From the NCBI RefSeq assembly GCF_900110245.1, contig NZ_FOCZ01000001.1:956740-1020739 (forward strand): a stretch of DNA of 64,000 nt. The letters run 5' to 3'. The position numbers and the translations under genes were made by a program. The stretch comes from Niastella yeongjuensis (GTDB taxonomy: Bacteria; Bacteroidota; Bacteroidia; Chitinophagales; Chitinophagaceae). The notes under the pieces are model-generated. The model ran no database searches. It was not told where the DNA came from and saw only the letters and a program-made list of their open reading frames with translations. Positions 16,917 through 25,651 of the stretch are shown here, piece after piece (position 1 is the stretch's first letter; the number at the start of each line of letters is the position of its first letter).

Positions 16917-19250
16917 ATGATCAAAAACTATTTCAAAACTGCTATCCGGAATCTGTTTAAGAATGGATTGTTTTCATTTATTAGTGTGTCCGGTTTGGCA
17001 TTGGGAATGGCCGGTGCCGGTTTATTAATCCTGAACATCCAGTACAAGCTTAGTATTGATCAGTTTCATGAAAAGAAGGACCGTGTTTTCAAAGTATATG
17101 GTAAAACAAGTACAGGCAGTGGAGTAAATACTACTGATGGTAATTCGGCGCCATTAGGACCAGCCTTGCAAAAGGAATTTCCACAGATCCTACAGATGAC
17201 AAGAGTGGCGCCCACGGGAAAAATGTTCGATTATAAAGACAAAAAAATACAGGTTGACGGGTATTATACTGATGCAGCTTTTCTGGATATGTTCAGTTTC
17301 CCATTGATAACAGGGAATAAGCGGACTGCTTTAAAAGATCAGCTTAGTATAGTTATCACAGAAGGCCTTGCCAAGAAGATCTTCGGGGGTGAAGATCCAA
17401 TAAATAAGATTGTCAAACTGGATAATGTGCAAAGTTTTACGGTTACAGGTGTGTTGAAAGAGCTTCCTTTAAACAGCTCTTTTAAATTTGAATACCTACT
17501 ACCCTGGACAGAAAACAATACGAACTGGGATGTCTATTTTGCCAAAACCTACGTGGAGTTGAAAAACCCTGGTAATGTAAAAGCGGTTAATAAGCAGATC
17601 GCAGGTATCATTAGCGAACACAGCAAAAATGAAGAAGGCAGGCAGGTCTTTTTACATCCGGTCAGTAAAATGAATTTGCATCGTAATTTCGATGCAAATG
17701 GAAACCCCGAGACAGATACCGAACTCATTTTTCTTTACCTGCTGGCGGCCGTAATGCTGTTGATCGGTTGTATAAATTTTATGAACCTCACAACCGCCCG
17801 GAGCGAGAAAAGAGCAAAAGAAGTGGGTGTAAGAAAAGTGATGGGCGCTGCAAAAATATCATTGGTTATTCAGTTCATTACGGAATCAACATTACTGGCT
17901 GTTTTCTCTGGCTGTATTGCGATGTGTATTGTTCAATTGGTATGGCCCGCCTTTAGTGCCATCGCTAAAGTTCCGGTAAATATTCCCTGGCGATCGCCTT
18001 TTTTCTGGTTATCTGCATCGGCCTTTATATTTTTAACCGGCATATTGGCGGGTAGCTACCCTGCTTTTTATTTGTCATCGTTTAGGCCGGTTAAGGTGTT
18101 AAAGGGAATTTTCAATAATAAAACGGTATTGATCACACCTCGCCGTATACTTGTTGTCAGTCAGTTTGTAATAGCCATTTTCCTTATCAATTTTACCATC
18201 GTTTTCCGCAAGCAGGTTAATTATACAGAGAACAGGGACCCGGGTTTTGTAAAAGAGCAACTGATCTATCATCCATTGACCAGCGACCTCAAAAGGCAAT
18301 ATGAAGTAGTTCAACAGGAATTGATGAATACTGGTATGGTAGCGGCCATTTGTGAAAGCAATATGCCTGTAACAAGGCCCTCCGGCTGGGTAAACGGACT
18401 GGAAGGAGCCGGTGGAGAGAAAAACAGGAACACCTATTTCAGCCTGATCACATCGCCCGGTAATTTTGTAAAAACAAATGGGCTTACGTTAACAGCGGGA
18501 AGGGATCTGGATTATGAGATCTATCATACGGATACCGCATCCTGTGTTATTAATGAATGTGCAGCACATGAATTAGGATTTACCAATGCGGTGGGGCAAT
18601 TCATAAAAGACGGCGATTTTAACTGGAAAATAGTAGGCGTAGTAAAGGATTTTTACCAGGGTTCGCCTAATGAGATCACCAAACCAGCCATGATTAGATA
18701 TGAAAAAAAAGGGAGTATTTTAAATATCAGGTTAAAAGCAGGGTTTGCAACACAACAAAATGTTACAACCATTGAGGCGATACTGAAAAAATATAACCGG
18801 GGTTTTATTACCGAACTGCAATTTGCCGAAGCAGATGTTGCCAATTCTTTCAGGCAGCGAAAAAACGCATTAATGCTAGTAAACTCCTTTGCAGTAATAG
18901 CCATATTAATAGCTTGTATGGGGTTGCTGGGGCTTACTGCCTATATGGGTGAGTTAAGAAAACGGGAGATTGGCATAAGGAAGGTGCTGGGGGCAAGCGT
19001 AATAAGGGTTACTGCCTTGTTGACAAAAGATTTTATTTGGCTGGTTATTGTTGCAGTATTGATCGCCTCGCCATTGGCGATGTTGTTTATAAATTTCTTT
19101 TTGCAACATTTTAGTTACAGAACGGAAGCTAGCTGGTGGATCCTGCCGCTTTCCGGAATAATAGCTGTTTTCATTGCGACCCTCACCATCAGTTTTAATG
19201 CGATAAGAACCGCGATAGAAAATCCGGTTAATTCGTTGCGAAGTGAATAA
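16917..19250 (+). CDS. MacB/FtsX-type ABC transporter permease
   Basis: A 777-residue permease of the Bacteroidota type: N-terminal MIKNYFKTAIRNLFKNG, TM1 (FISVSGLALGMAGAGLLILN), a periplasmic MacB-PCD domain, a first FtsX core with TTARSEKRAKEVGVRKVMGA (about residues 295-315), a second periplasmic domain, and a second FtsX core with LRKREIGIRKVLGASV. It would couple a cytoplasmic ATPase to extrusion of lipoproteins, peptides or drugs, or act by mechanotransmission. No ATPase gene is adjacent, so its partner is encoded elsewhere. Start at ATG 16917, matching the family N-terminus. Confidence 0.9.
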   Translation: MIKNYFKTAIRNLFKNGLFSFISVSGLALGMAGAGLLILNIQYKLSIDQFHEKKDRVFKVYGKTSTGSGVNTTDGNSAPLGPALQKEFPQILQMTRVAPTGKMFDYKDKKIQVDGYYTDAAFLDMFSFPLITGNKRTALKDQLSIVITEGLAKKIFGGEDPINKIVKLDNVQSFTVTGVLKELPLNSSFKFEYLLPWTENNTNWDVYFAKTYVELKNPGNVKAVNKQIAGIISEHSKNEEGRQVFLHPVSKMNLHRNFDANGNPETDTELIFLYLLAAVMLLIGCINFMNLTTARSEKRAKEVGVRKVMGAAKISLVIQFITESTLLAVFSGCIAMCIVQLVWPAFSAIAKVPVNIPWRSPFFWLSASAFIFLTGILAGSYPAFYLSSFRPVKVLKGIFNNKTVLITPRRILVVSQFVIAIFLINFTIVFRKQVNYTENRDPGFVKEQLIYHPLTSDLKRQYEVVQQELMNTGMVAAICESNMPVTRPSGWVNGLEGAGGEKNRNTYFSLITSPGNFVKTNGLTLTAGRDLDYEIYHTDTASCVINECAAHELGFTNAVGQFIKDGDFNWKIVGVVKDFYQGSPNEITKPAMIRYEKKGSILNIRLKAGFATQQNVTTIEAILKKYNRGFITELQFAEADVANSFRQRKNALMLVNSFAVIAILIACMGLLGLTAYMGELRKREIGIRKVLGASVIRVTALLTKDFIWLVIVAVLIASPLAMLFINFFLQHFSYRTEASWWILPLSGIIAVFIATLTISFNAIRTAIENPVNSLRSE

Positions 19251-19362
19251 TTAGTTTGTTGTCGAACCCATGCAGACTAATTATGGGTTTATGGCGATCA
19301 TTAAAGACCCGACTGGACGAAGGGGGGGTATATGAAGAAGAGCTGGCTCAGATTTTGGCCTA

Positions 19363-19392
19363 TTTGATATTTAATAAGAATTTCTATCTTTG
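19363..19392 (+). promoter_or_regulatory. Bacteroidota-type promoter of the rtcB-like gene
   Basis: TTTG at 19363-19366 and TATCTTTG at 19385-19392, separated by 18 bases, match the known Bacteroidota consensus (TTTG / TAnnTTTG, -33/-7). It predicts a transcript start near 19397-19400 and a leader of about 90 bases. Confidence 0.65.
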
Positions 19393-19397
19393 CACTA

Positions 19398-19454
19398 CCG
19401 ATAATCTCGGCTGCTGACATCTCTGTAAGGGGCAGATGTTCCTACCAACGCCCC
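19398..19454 (+). promoter_or_regulatory. Structured 5' leader with H-type pseudoknot potential
   Basis: From the predicted transcript start: a small hairpin CCGA-TAATC-TCGG (19398-19410), then ACATCT (19417-19422) pairing with AGATGT (19434-19439), and inside that loop GGGGC (19429-19433) pairing with GCCCC (19450-19454). The last two stems interleave as an H-type pseudoknot with no base between the stems, loops CTGTAA and TCCTACCAAC. It ends 34 bases before the rtcB-like ATG. A riboswitch or protein-binding control element is possible; I do not recognise a known class. Confidence 0.4.
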
Positions 19455-19488
19455 ATGATCTAATCTTTTTTATTCCAAATTAAAGAAC

Positions 19489-20619
19489 ATGGAATCTATT
19501 GGGTTCTACTGTGATGCCAATAGCATTGAACAAAATGCTATGGATCAATTACAGCAGTATGCGCAGAAGCCATTTGTAAACAACATTTGTGCTTTTACCG
19601 ATATTCATTACTGCAGTGAAAAGGCATTGCCTGTGGGCGTGGCCTTTGAAACATCGGATTATTGTTACCCCCTGATTACCGGTAAAGATATCGGGTGCGG
19701 GGTAATGTATCTTAAAATAGACAAAGAATACTGGCGCCGGCCATTTGAAAAAGCTGCTCATTACCGGGCACTGAATTTTGCCCATCATAAAATGACGGAT
19801 GATGGACTTGGCGGCGGCAATCACTTTCTCTCTATTGAAGAAGATGCAGGCGCGATCTACATTATCTGCCACACCGGTACCAGGGACAGAGGAATTGCCT
19901 TGTATCAACAATGTATGCAATTAACTCGCGATTTTTCCCTTCAGTATGGGCGGCAGGTGGATTTTGTACATAAGGATTTTTTGAAAGCTGATTTTTTAAA
20001 GTATTATAACGAGACTTTACAATTTGGCTATGAAAGGAGAAAAAATTTTTGTTTTAAAACTTTGATCTTTTTACAGAATGCCAATTACATTCAATGTAAC
20101 AAAGAAACAATCGACAGAAATTATCTACAAGCCAGTTTTAAAGATCAGGATCACAAAGCTGTTTTGAATGGAATCCCCTATTTACTGGAAGATTCTATTC
20201 ACAACCACCTGCGGTTTAAAGATCGACATATAATACACCGAAAAGGAAGCACGGAATTAGAGAAGGGAAAAACTGTTGTAATTCCTCTCTCTATGTCAAG
20301 AGGAAGTTTACTGGTGCAACCAGGCAATATGCCAGATGCGGGTAACGCCCTGTATTCCTGTGCGCATGGTGCCGGACGAAAGTTATCGCGATTTGAAGCC
20401 ATGAAATACTGGAAAACGGTGCTGAAGGAAAAGCAACGTAAAGCCTTTAAGGAACGATTTACCGAGTTGTTGGATAAATCAGGCAATTTCCCCCAGGGAT
20501 ATATTCAGGAGTTTGATTTTGCTTATAAAGATTCGGTAGATATATTCAAACATCAACCATATTTGAAAAAGATAACACAAACTAATCCCGTGGTTACAAT
20601 TAAGTATTCAGAAATTTAA
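19489..20619 (+). CDS. RtcB-family RNA ligase (short form)
   Basis: A 376-residue protein with all main RtcB motifs: KDIGCGV (metal-binding Asp67 and Cys70), GLGGGNHF (Asn111, His112), HTGTRDRG (His128), a histidine at 238-240, HRKGST (His250), GSLLVQPGNMPDA, and SCAHGAGRKLSR where His293 is equivalent to the histidine that is guanylylated. It should join RNA 2',3'-cyclic-phosphate or 3'-phosphate ends to 5'-OH ends using GTP and Mn2+. It is shorter than E. coli RtcB (408) and resembles the diverged bacterial RtcB2 type. No archease, RtcA, RtcR or PrfH gene adjoins. Expression is probably controlled through the structured leader. Confidence 0.88.
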   Translation: MESIGFYCDANSIEQNAMDQLQQYAQKPFVNNICAFTDIHYCSEKALPVGVAFETSDYCYPLITGKDIGCGVMYLKIDKEYWRRPFEKAAHYRALNFAHHKMTDDGLGGGNHFLSIEEDAGAIYIICHTGTRDRGIALYQQCMQLTRDFSLQYGRQVDFVHKDFLKADFLKYYNETLQFGYERRKNFCFKTLIFLQNANYIQCNKETIDRNYLQASFKDQDHKAVLNGIPYLLEDSIHNHLRFKDRHIIHRKGSTELEKGKTVVIPLSMSRGSLLVQPGNMPDAGNALYSCAHGAGRKLSRFEAMKYWKTVLKEKQRKAFKERFTELLDKSGNFPQGYIQEFDFAYKDSVDIFKHQPYLKKITQTNPVVTIKYSEI

Positions 20620-20626
20620 CGCAAAT

Positions 20627-20651
20627 CAAATGGAGCCCCCGGCTCCATTTG
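20627..20651 (+). terminator. Perfect hairpin after the rtcB-like gene
   Basis: CAAATGGAGCC and GGCTCCATTTG form an 11-bp perfect stem with loop CCC, 7 bases after the stop. The following bases (ATTTATAAA) are only moderately T-rich. Confidence 0.75.
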
Positions 20652-20700
20652 ATTTATAAAGGCCCGGCTCAATAATTGCTGCAATTGACAAAAGAGCCAA

Positions 20701-21951
20701 ATGTATAATTTATCCAGTACTGGCGACCTCGATGCGTTGATTAAAGCGGCAGGTAACAAAACGATTGTAATGCTTGGCGAAGCATCACACGGCACACACG
20801 AATATTACACCTGGCGAACAGCCATTTCAAAACGATTGATTGAAGAATACGGATTTAATTTTATTGCTGTTGAAGGCGACTGGCCCGACTGCTATAAAAT
20901 AAACCGTTTTGTAAAAGGCTATAAAGATGCCGGTGATTCAATCAATAATGTACTGCAGGTATTTGACCGATGGCCTACCTGGATGTGGGCAAATTGGGAA
21001 ACGGCCGCACTGGCCGAATGGTTGCGGGAACACAATCAACATTTGAACATACTTGAGAAAACCGGTTTTTACGGACTCGATGTGTATAGTCTTTGGGATT
21101 CCATGGAAGCCATGGTTAATTATCTCGATAAAGAAGATCCAAAAGCATCGCAGACGGTAAAAGCGGCCATACAATGTTTTGAACCTTTCAGGGAAAGAGA
21201 ACAATCCTATGCCTATTCATTAAAAGAGCATAATTGTCGCGATAAAGTGCTGTCCTTACTGAAAGAAATAAAATTGAAAGCCCAGTTCCTGGATGGTGAC
21301 CGCGAAGCGGGGTTCAATACAGAACAAAATGCATTGATTGCCGTGAACGCCGAAAAGTACTACAGCAGCCTGATAGGCTTCGATAATGAAAGCTGGAATA
21401 TTCGCGACACGCACATGATGGAAACGCTGGAGCGGTTAATGAAATTCCACGGCCCTGCCGCCAAAGGAATTGTTTGGGAACACAATACCCATATTGGCGA
21501 TGCCCGGGCTACCGACATGAGAAGCGCCGGTATGGTGAATATTGGCGAATTAGGCAGAAAGAAATATGGTGTGGATAACGTGTTCCTTATTGGCTTTGGC
21601 TCCTATGAAGGAACTGTAATAGCCGGCGATGCCTGGGGAGCGAATATGCAGGAAATGGAGGTGCCGCCTGCAAGAAAAGGAAGTATAGAGGAAGCCCTGC
21701 ATTTACGGGGAGAGCATAATCGCTATATGATCTTTGAAGAAGAAACAAATGAACTGTTCGATATGGAGATCGGCCACCGGGCAATTGGCGTGGTGTACGA
21801 CCCAAAGCGTGAAAAATATGGAAATTATGTACCTACCATTATGAGCGAGCGTTATGATGCCTTTGTATATTTTGATACAACCCAGGCACTGCATGCATTG
21901 CACTTGCCTGCTGGTCATCAAACGCCGGAAACCTATCCATTCGGAGTTTGA
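20701..21951 (+). CDS. Erythromycin esterase family protein
   Basis: A 416-residue protein of the EreA/EreB-like superfamily. Characteristic stretches are MLGEASHGTHEYYTWRTAI, FNFIAVEGDWPD, WMWANWE near residue 98, NIRDTHMMETLERLM, and VWEHNTHIGDARAT; the His in GEASHGTHE and the His/Glu in VWEHNTHIGD match the family active site. Many such proteins in non-clinical bacteria do not hydrolyse macrolides, so resistance should not be assumed. It is preceded by its own AT-rich leader after a hairpin, and its stop lies 4 bases from the stop of the convergent repressor gene. Confidence 0.88.
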   Translation: MYNLSSTGDLDALIKAAGNKTIVMLGEASHGTHEYYTWRTAISKRLIEEYGFNFIAVEGDWPDCYKINRFVKGYKDAGDSINNVLQVFDRWPTWMWANWETAALAEWLREHNQHLNILEKTGFYGLDVYSLWDSMEAMVNYLDKEDPKASQTVKAAIQCFEPFREREQSYAYSLKEHNCRDKVLSLLKEIKLKAQFLDGDREAGFNTEQNALIAVNAEKYYSSLIGFDNESWNIRDTHMMETLERLMKFHGPAAKGIVWEHNTHIGDARATDMRSAGMVNIGELGRKKYGVDNVFLIGFGSYEGTVIAGDAWGANMQEMEVPPARKGSIEEALHLRGEHNRYMIFEEETNELFDMEIGHRAIGVVYDPKREKYGNYVPTIMSERYDAFVYFDTTQALHALHLPAGHQTPETYPFGV

Positions 21952-21955
21952 GCGG

Positions 21956-22846
21956 TTATTCTCCCATTTTTTGTTTCAACATCGCCAGCTCAGCTTCAAT
22001 ATTCACCAGGCGTTTATAAATTTCGCCGGGGCCGGGTAATTGTCTCGTCCAGCGTTCTACCACATACCAGATCTCGGCAACTTCTTCCACATCCAATACA
22101 ATGGTGGGGAATTCGCCGGTTTGATTATTATCGCTTTTTACAATGATCTTTCCCTCATGATACCGGTTGATCAGTCGTTTGATCAATACACCCTGAAAGC
22201 GGGTAACCAGCACATAAACACGATCGTCACGAACTTCAGAAATATCGGCCCAGCGGGCTATGACCCGGTCTGCATCCTGTAAAGTAGGGAACATGGAATG
22301 CCCTTCCACTTCAAATATCCGGTAGGTACCATTGGTATACCCGGGCAACCGGTAAGCAGATAAAGATTGAATAAATAGAGGATCGCCATAACCCGACATA
22401 TAACCAGCCCTGGCTTTTACCGGTACATAAATGATATTTTCTTCACCCTGGCTATCGACGGTGATATATTTAGGTGCCTGAAACCTGCGGTATGGAAAAA
22501 GAGTGTTACCCACGACAGAAACAGGCATGTCTTCATCTGCAGGAGGTACCAATTGGTTTTTGTCACTGGTAACAGTGTGACTATCATTTACTGCGTTTTC
22601 GTTGTTTTCCTCGGCCTTATAGGCCACCAGACCGCCTTTAGACAAATCCACGCTCACAAGCTCATCAATAGAGATGTCGAAAAATGAGGCAATTTTTTCT
22701 AATGTACCTAAATCTGGTTCTGAATGAGTTGTTTCGTAATTCGAGAACGTATTTCGCTTTAAACCCAATGCTGTAGCCACTTCCGCCTGAGTCAGCCCTT
22801 TTTTCTTCCTTAAAAAGGAAAGATTGTTTGCAAAAAAAGTTGACAT
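21956..22846 (-). CDS. XRE-type HTH / S24 peptidase repressor (CI/LexA-like)
   Basis: Start set at the ATG whose complement is 22844-22846 (MSTFFANNLSFLRKKKGLTQ); the frame extends further but without domain content. 296 residues: HTH_3 domain (about 5-62, AEVATALGLKRNTFSNYE), a linker, and an S24 peptidase domain with the nucleophile serine in EGHSMFPTL and the general-base lysine in FQGVLIKRL. Both catalytic residues are present, so RecA-stimulated self-cleavage is plausible. A short coiled tail follows (IYKRLVNIEAELAMLKQKM). It is divergent from a DnaA domain IV-like/Gam-like cassette, the standard arrangement of a phage repressor and early genes. Confidence 0.88.
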   Translation of the reverse strand: MSTFFANNLSFLRKKKGLTQAEVATALGLKRNTFSNYETTHSEPDLGTLEKIASFFDISIDELVSVDLSKGGLVAYKAEENNENAVNDSHTVTSDKNQLVPPADEDMPVSVVGNTLFPYRRFQAPKYITVDSQGEENIIYVPVKARAGYMSGYGDPLFIQSLSAYRLPGYTNGTYRIFEVEGHSMFPTLQDADRVIARWADISEVRDDRVYVLVTRFQGVLIKRLINRYHEGKIIVKSDNNQTGEFPTIVLDVEEVAEIWYVVERWTRQLPGPGEIYKRLVNIEAELAMLKQKMGE

Positions 22847-22895
22847 AAATAGAAAGTTTTTGCCCCAAAAATTAGAATTGTCGAAAAATGAAGCA

Positions 22896-22924
22896 TATAT
22901 TTGCTGTATCGAAATGCTATACAG
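22896..22924 (+). promoter_or_regulatory. Rightward promoter with overlapping palindromic operator
   Basis: TATATTTG (22896-22903) fits the Bacteroidota -7 box reading rightward, with AATTG upstream. Immediately after it CTGTAT (22904-22909) and ATACAG (22919-22924) make a 6-bp inverted repeat with 9-base spacer. This is just where a repressor made from the divergent S24 gene would block transcription of the cassette. Inferred. Confidence 0.4.
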
Positions 22925-23110
22925 AATATGCAAAGAGCTAAAAGTATGCAAAAAACAACGAAATCGTACTATGGAAACGAGACATAGCCTGAAAATTCGA
23001 CTTCTTCTCCCGGGCTTTTGCCTCAAAAGTTATCACTTCTTGTGCAGATTGGTCCTTCCATGCGGGAATCTTGTTTAACCGATTTATCAACTGTATAAAA
23101 ACCGAAGATT

Positions 23111-23605
23111 ATGACACATATGCTTTTACAAAAGAACGACACGACAACTTACAAAAACGGAAGTTCCATGAATGTGCATACAAGGAGAGAATTATCCATC
23201 GTAAGTCACGTAATTACGCGTGCACAATACGAGATACAACAGCAGGCCGGCATTGAAGTAATATTAATACCCCGGTATTCAAATAAAATGATGGAAGATG
23301 ATGTGAAGCAGTTATTTGAAGCAATGTGTGAGTGCTGGAATGTTCAATTGGCCTGGGTAAGCGATAAAAGCAGAGCGAACGACAGACCAACTATGCGAAA
23401 ACTGTTATGGATGGCCGGAAAGAAAAAATTCCCGCACATGCCTTACAGCCTGTTAGCCAATCTTACAGGTGCAACCGATCATGCAGGGGTAATTAAAGGA
23501 ATAAGAAGCGGGTATAACTGGCTGAATGTGCAGGATGAAAAATTCCTGAAATATTATGAACCGGTAAAAGGTTATTTTGATGAACTACAGGAAGAACAAA
23601 TATAG
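23111..23605 (+). CDS. DnaA domain IV-like phage-type protein
   Basis: A 164-residue protein. The C-terminal half resembles the DNA-binding domain IV of DnaA and similar phage proteins: R-x-x-x-RKLLWMAGKKKF, YSLLANLTGATDHAGVIKGIRS, where TDHAGVIKGI takes the place of the DnaA signature GRDHTTVIHA. The ATPase domain of DnaA is absent. Standalone versions occur in Bacteroidota prophages near replication or transposition genes. Two ATGs (23111, 23120) are possible starts. It is the first gene right of the S24 repressor and about 200 bases downstream of a possible repressed promoter. Confidence 0.6.
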   Translation: MTHMLLQKNDTTTYKNGSSMNVHTRRELSIVSHVITRAQYEIQQQAGIEVILIPRYSNKMMEDDVKQLFEAMCECWNVQLAWVSDKSRANDRPTMRKLLWMAGKKKFPHMPYSLLANLTGATDHAGVIKGIRSGYNWLNVQDEKFLKYYEPVKGYFDELQEEQI

Positions 23606-23897
23606 GTTCGAAATGAAACGGCAATTGGCAGAAACCCTGAAACAACAAATAGAAACAATCCTTGATGACAATCCGGCCAATGACGACGATAAACTGCATT
23701 ATGCGGTATTGGCTGAAATAAGAGACAGGTTATACGTAAAGCTGATCAAATACCAAACCGATTATACCATTAGTTTCACGCCTGCACAGGCATTTGCATT
23801 ACGCATACTGTACACCGACTATATCAACGATCCGACCTGTTATTTGGGCAATAGATTGCATGCGTTAGCTGCAGAAGTGCATAAACAGTTTAATTAA
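23580..23897 (+). CDS. Hypothetical protein of the phage-derived cassette
   Basis: About 105 residues, soluble, predicted helical (RQLAETLKQQIETIL, KLHYAVLAEIRDRLYVKLIKY), no recognised domain. The ATG at 23580 overlaps the previous gene by 26 bases; the ATG at 23613 would leave a 7-base gap and is about equally good. Its tight coupling to the DnaA IV-like gene and position before the Gam-like gene place it in the same early operon. Confidence 0.55.
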   Translation: MNYRKNKYRFEMKRQLAETLKQQIETILDDNPANDDDKLHYAVLAEIRDRLYVKLIKYQTDYTISFTPAQAFALRILYTDYINDPTCYLGNRLHALAAEVHKQFN

Positions 23898-24002
23898 TAA
23901 GCACATAAGGGTTTTCTATGTAAACGGTTTTCAATAAGCCGTAAGGGGCATCGTATTGCCAAAACAATTTATCAGATTATTAAACCATAAAATCTTACAA
24001 CT

Positions 24003-24524
24003 ATGTTCCGTGAAAAGAAAAAACTGATCATCAATGTGAATTATGACGAAGCCCAGGAGGCATCTGCCAAATATGCTGAAGTATCATCAAGACTCGGTAT
24101 TATAGAAGCGCAATTGAACGAACGCATAACCCGGATAAGAGACCAGTTCCAGGATGAGATCATTCAACTCAATATGGAAAAGGAAAGACAAATGGAAGTA
24201 TTGGAAACATACGCAAAAGAGCAGAAATGCAACTGGGGCAAACGCAAAAGCGTTGAATTATTGCACAGCGTGATCGGTTTTCGCACGGGAACACCCAAGG
24301 TTACCAAAGACAGAAAATTTAGTTGGGAAGATGTGCTTGATATGGTAAAAGAGAAATTTCCTTCATTGGTTCGGGTTAAATGTGAACTCGACAAAGAAGC
24401 TATTATAGCATTACGTGATGAACAACAATTCCAGGATCTGCAAAAAACCTGCTTTGTAGATGTAGTACAGGAGGAAACCTTTTTTGTAGAGGCTAAATTA
24501 CAATCATTGCTCCGCGTTGCATAA
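24003..24524 (+). CDS. Mu Gam-like host-nuclease inhibitor protein
   Basis: A 173-residue protein with the Mu Gam architecture: a long helical, coiled-coil N-terminal part (residues ~15-75, YAEVSSRLGIIEAQLNERI, QFQDEIIQLNMEKERQME) and a C-terminal part with CNWGKRKSVELLHSVIGFRTGTP, which is the conserved GxxGxIxxRxGxP-type region of the family. Mu Gam is a Ku-like dimer that binds DNA ends and blocks RecBCD. It is 105 bases after the hypothetical gene and ends in a strong terminator. No transposase or structural phage gene is nearby, so it is part of a relic or domesticated set. Confidence 0.78.
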   Translation: MFREKKKLIINVNYDEAQEASAKYAEVSSRLGIIEAQLNERITRIRDQFQDEIIQLNMEKERQMEVLETYAKEQKCNWGKRKSVELLHSVIGFRTGTPKVTKDRKFSWEDVLDMVKEKFPSLVRVKCELDKEAIIALRDEQQFQDLQKTCFVDVVQEETFFVEAKLQSLLRVA

Positions 24525-24588
24525 GGTTACATGAAAAATGTTTAAGGCTCTGATTAAAATTTTTCTTGTACCATAGCTAGTAAGTAGA

Positions 24589-24621
24589 GCCGTTCTGTTT
24601 CTACAGAATGGCATTTTTTCT
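24589..24621 (+). terminator. Strong terminator of the Gam cassette
   Basis: GCCGTTCTGT / ACAGAATGGC (10 bp with one G-U pair), loop TTCT, followed by ATTTTTTCT. It also lies at the end of the convergent gene. Confidence 0.9.
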
Positions 24622-24627
24622 CCCTTA

Positions 24628-25641
24628 TTATTTATCAATATAATTGGTAAAGGTTCGAATGTGCCGCAGCCATTTCAATTGTTGGGAAAAGCTGTCCATA
24701 TCGCATACCAGTTCTTTTCGGCTTAATTGCTTTAACTCCTCAATAGAAGTAACGCCCACCGTAACCTGTTGCAGCTGCTCCAGCGACATCCATCCCATGG
24801 CATGCAGGGAATGAATAATGATAGCAAAAGTTTGTTTGGCCCTTGCAGGATATGGCAATTGCCAAAGGTGATGGTTGATGGTGCTTGTTTCCGTCAAAAA
24901 TAATTGCTTCAATGCTAAAAAGTTCCGGTACAGGTTGGGTAGTGTATAAACGCCCTTATGCACGTCTTTCCAAACATCAAATGCATCGTTGGTCAATTGC
25001 ATAAGGCCAGCGGCCGGATACAATATCTCCAGTATTTTCTGATCAGGATAGTTATCGAGCAGGGAACAGAAAAGCAATACGGCATAGTAACTTTTTTTGT
25101 AAGTGATCTCCTGTAATTCCGCTGCTGATATATCGCTGTTCAACTGTTTTAGCGATTCCTGCTGCCAGTGAGCAACGGCTTGCAAATGTTCTATGAATTG
25201 TTGCCGCCGTGGTATGCTACGCAACAACTCCAGGTATAAGTCTTTTGCAAGCCGGTCGTTTTTGTTGATTGCCTTGTATTCCTCAGGAGCTGTTACCAGT
25301 GAGGTGATCTGCTCATAGTTCAGAATGTGATCATCAAAAAGATCATCGAACAGGGGCCCGAATACGCTCAGCAGAATAATACTTTTATGTTCCGCTTCAC
25401 TTAATTTTTTTCCTGTTAGCTTATATACATTATCACATACCAGATTCAGGGCGAGCTGCCAGTATTTGGTAATTCTTTTAACGTCTTTTGCCGAAAATGT
25501 TTCCTGATAATCCGGCACTATAGCACGCAACAGACCGGGAAGATAACTTTTCAGATATCGTTCCTGTTTTTTGATCCGCCGGTACATCACAAGCATACAG
25601 CCAAGGATACGGATATTATTAACTGAAGGGCTTTTGCGCAT
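24628..25641 (-). CDS. Class I isoprenoid/terpenoid synthase-like protein
   Basis: A 337-residue, all-helical protein. It has an aspartate-rich motif FDDLFDD (Asp99, Asp100, Asp103, Asp104) on a predicted helix, and about 115 residues later NDAFDVWKD (Asn218, Asp219, Asp222, Asp226), which fits the second metal motif (NDxx(S/D)xxx(E/D)) of class I terpene synthases. Spacing and length (300-340 residues) also fit. It is not a standard polyprenyl synthase (no second DDxxD) and not a squalene/phytoene synthase. Substrate and product are unknown. It starts 10 bases after the stop of the upstream dehydrogenase gene, so they are one operon. Confidence 0.65.
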   Translation of the reverse strand: MRKSPSVNNIRILGCMLVMYRRIKKQERYLKSYLPGLLRAIVPDYQETFSAKDVKRITKYWQLALNLVCDNVYKLTGKKLSEAEHKSIILLSVFGPLFDDLFDDHILNYEQITSLVTAPEEYKAINKNDRLAKDLYLELLRSIPRRQQFIEHLQAVAHWQQESLKQLNSDISAAELQEITYKKSYYAVLLFCSLLDNYPDQKILEILYPAAGLMQLTNDAFDVWKDVHKGVYTLPNLYRNFLALKQLFLTETSTINHHLWQLPYPARAKQTFAIIIHSLHAMGWMSLEQLQQVTVGVTSIEELKQLSRKELVCDMDSFSQQLKWLRHIRTFTNYIDK

Positions 25642-25651
25642 TAGCAGGGTA

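Noticed and set aside
20701..21951. A macrolide-resistance gene
   Set aside because: The family is broad and most environmental members lack proven macrolide activity; only the family call is supported.
22824..23078. An 84-codon ORF between the S24 repressor and the DnaA-like gene
   Set aside because: It overlaps the repressor start and its operator, and its composition is not protein-like.
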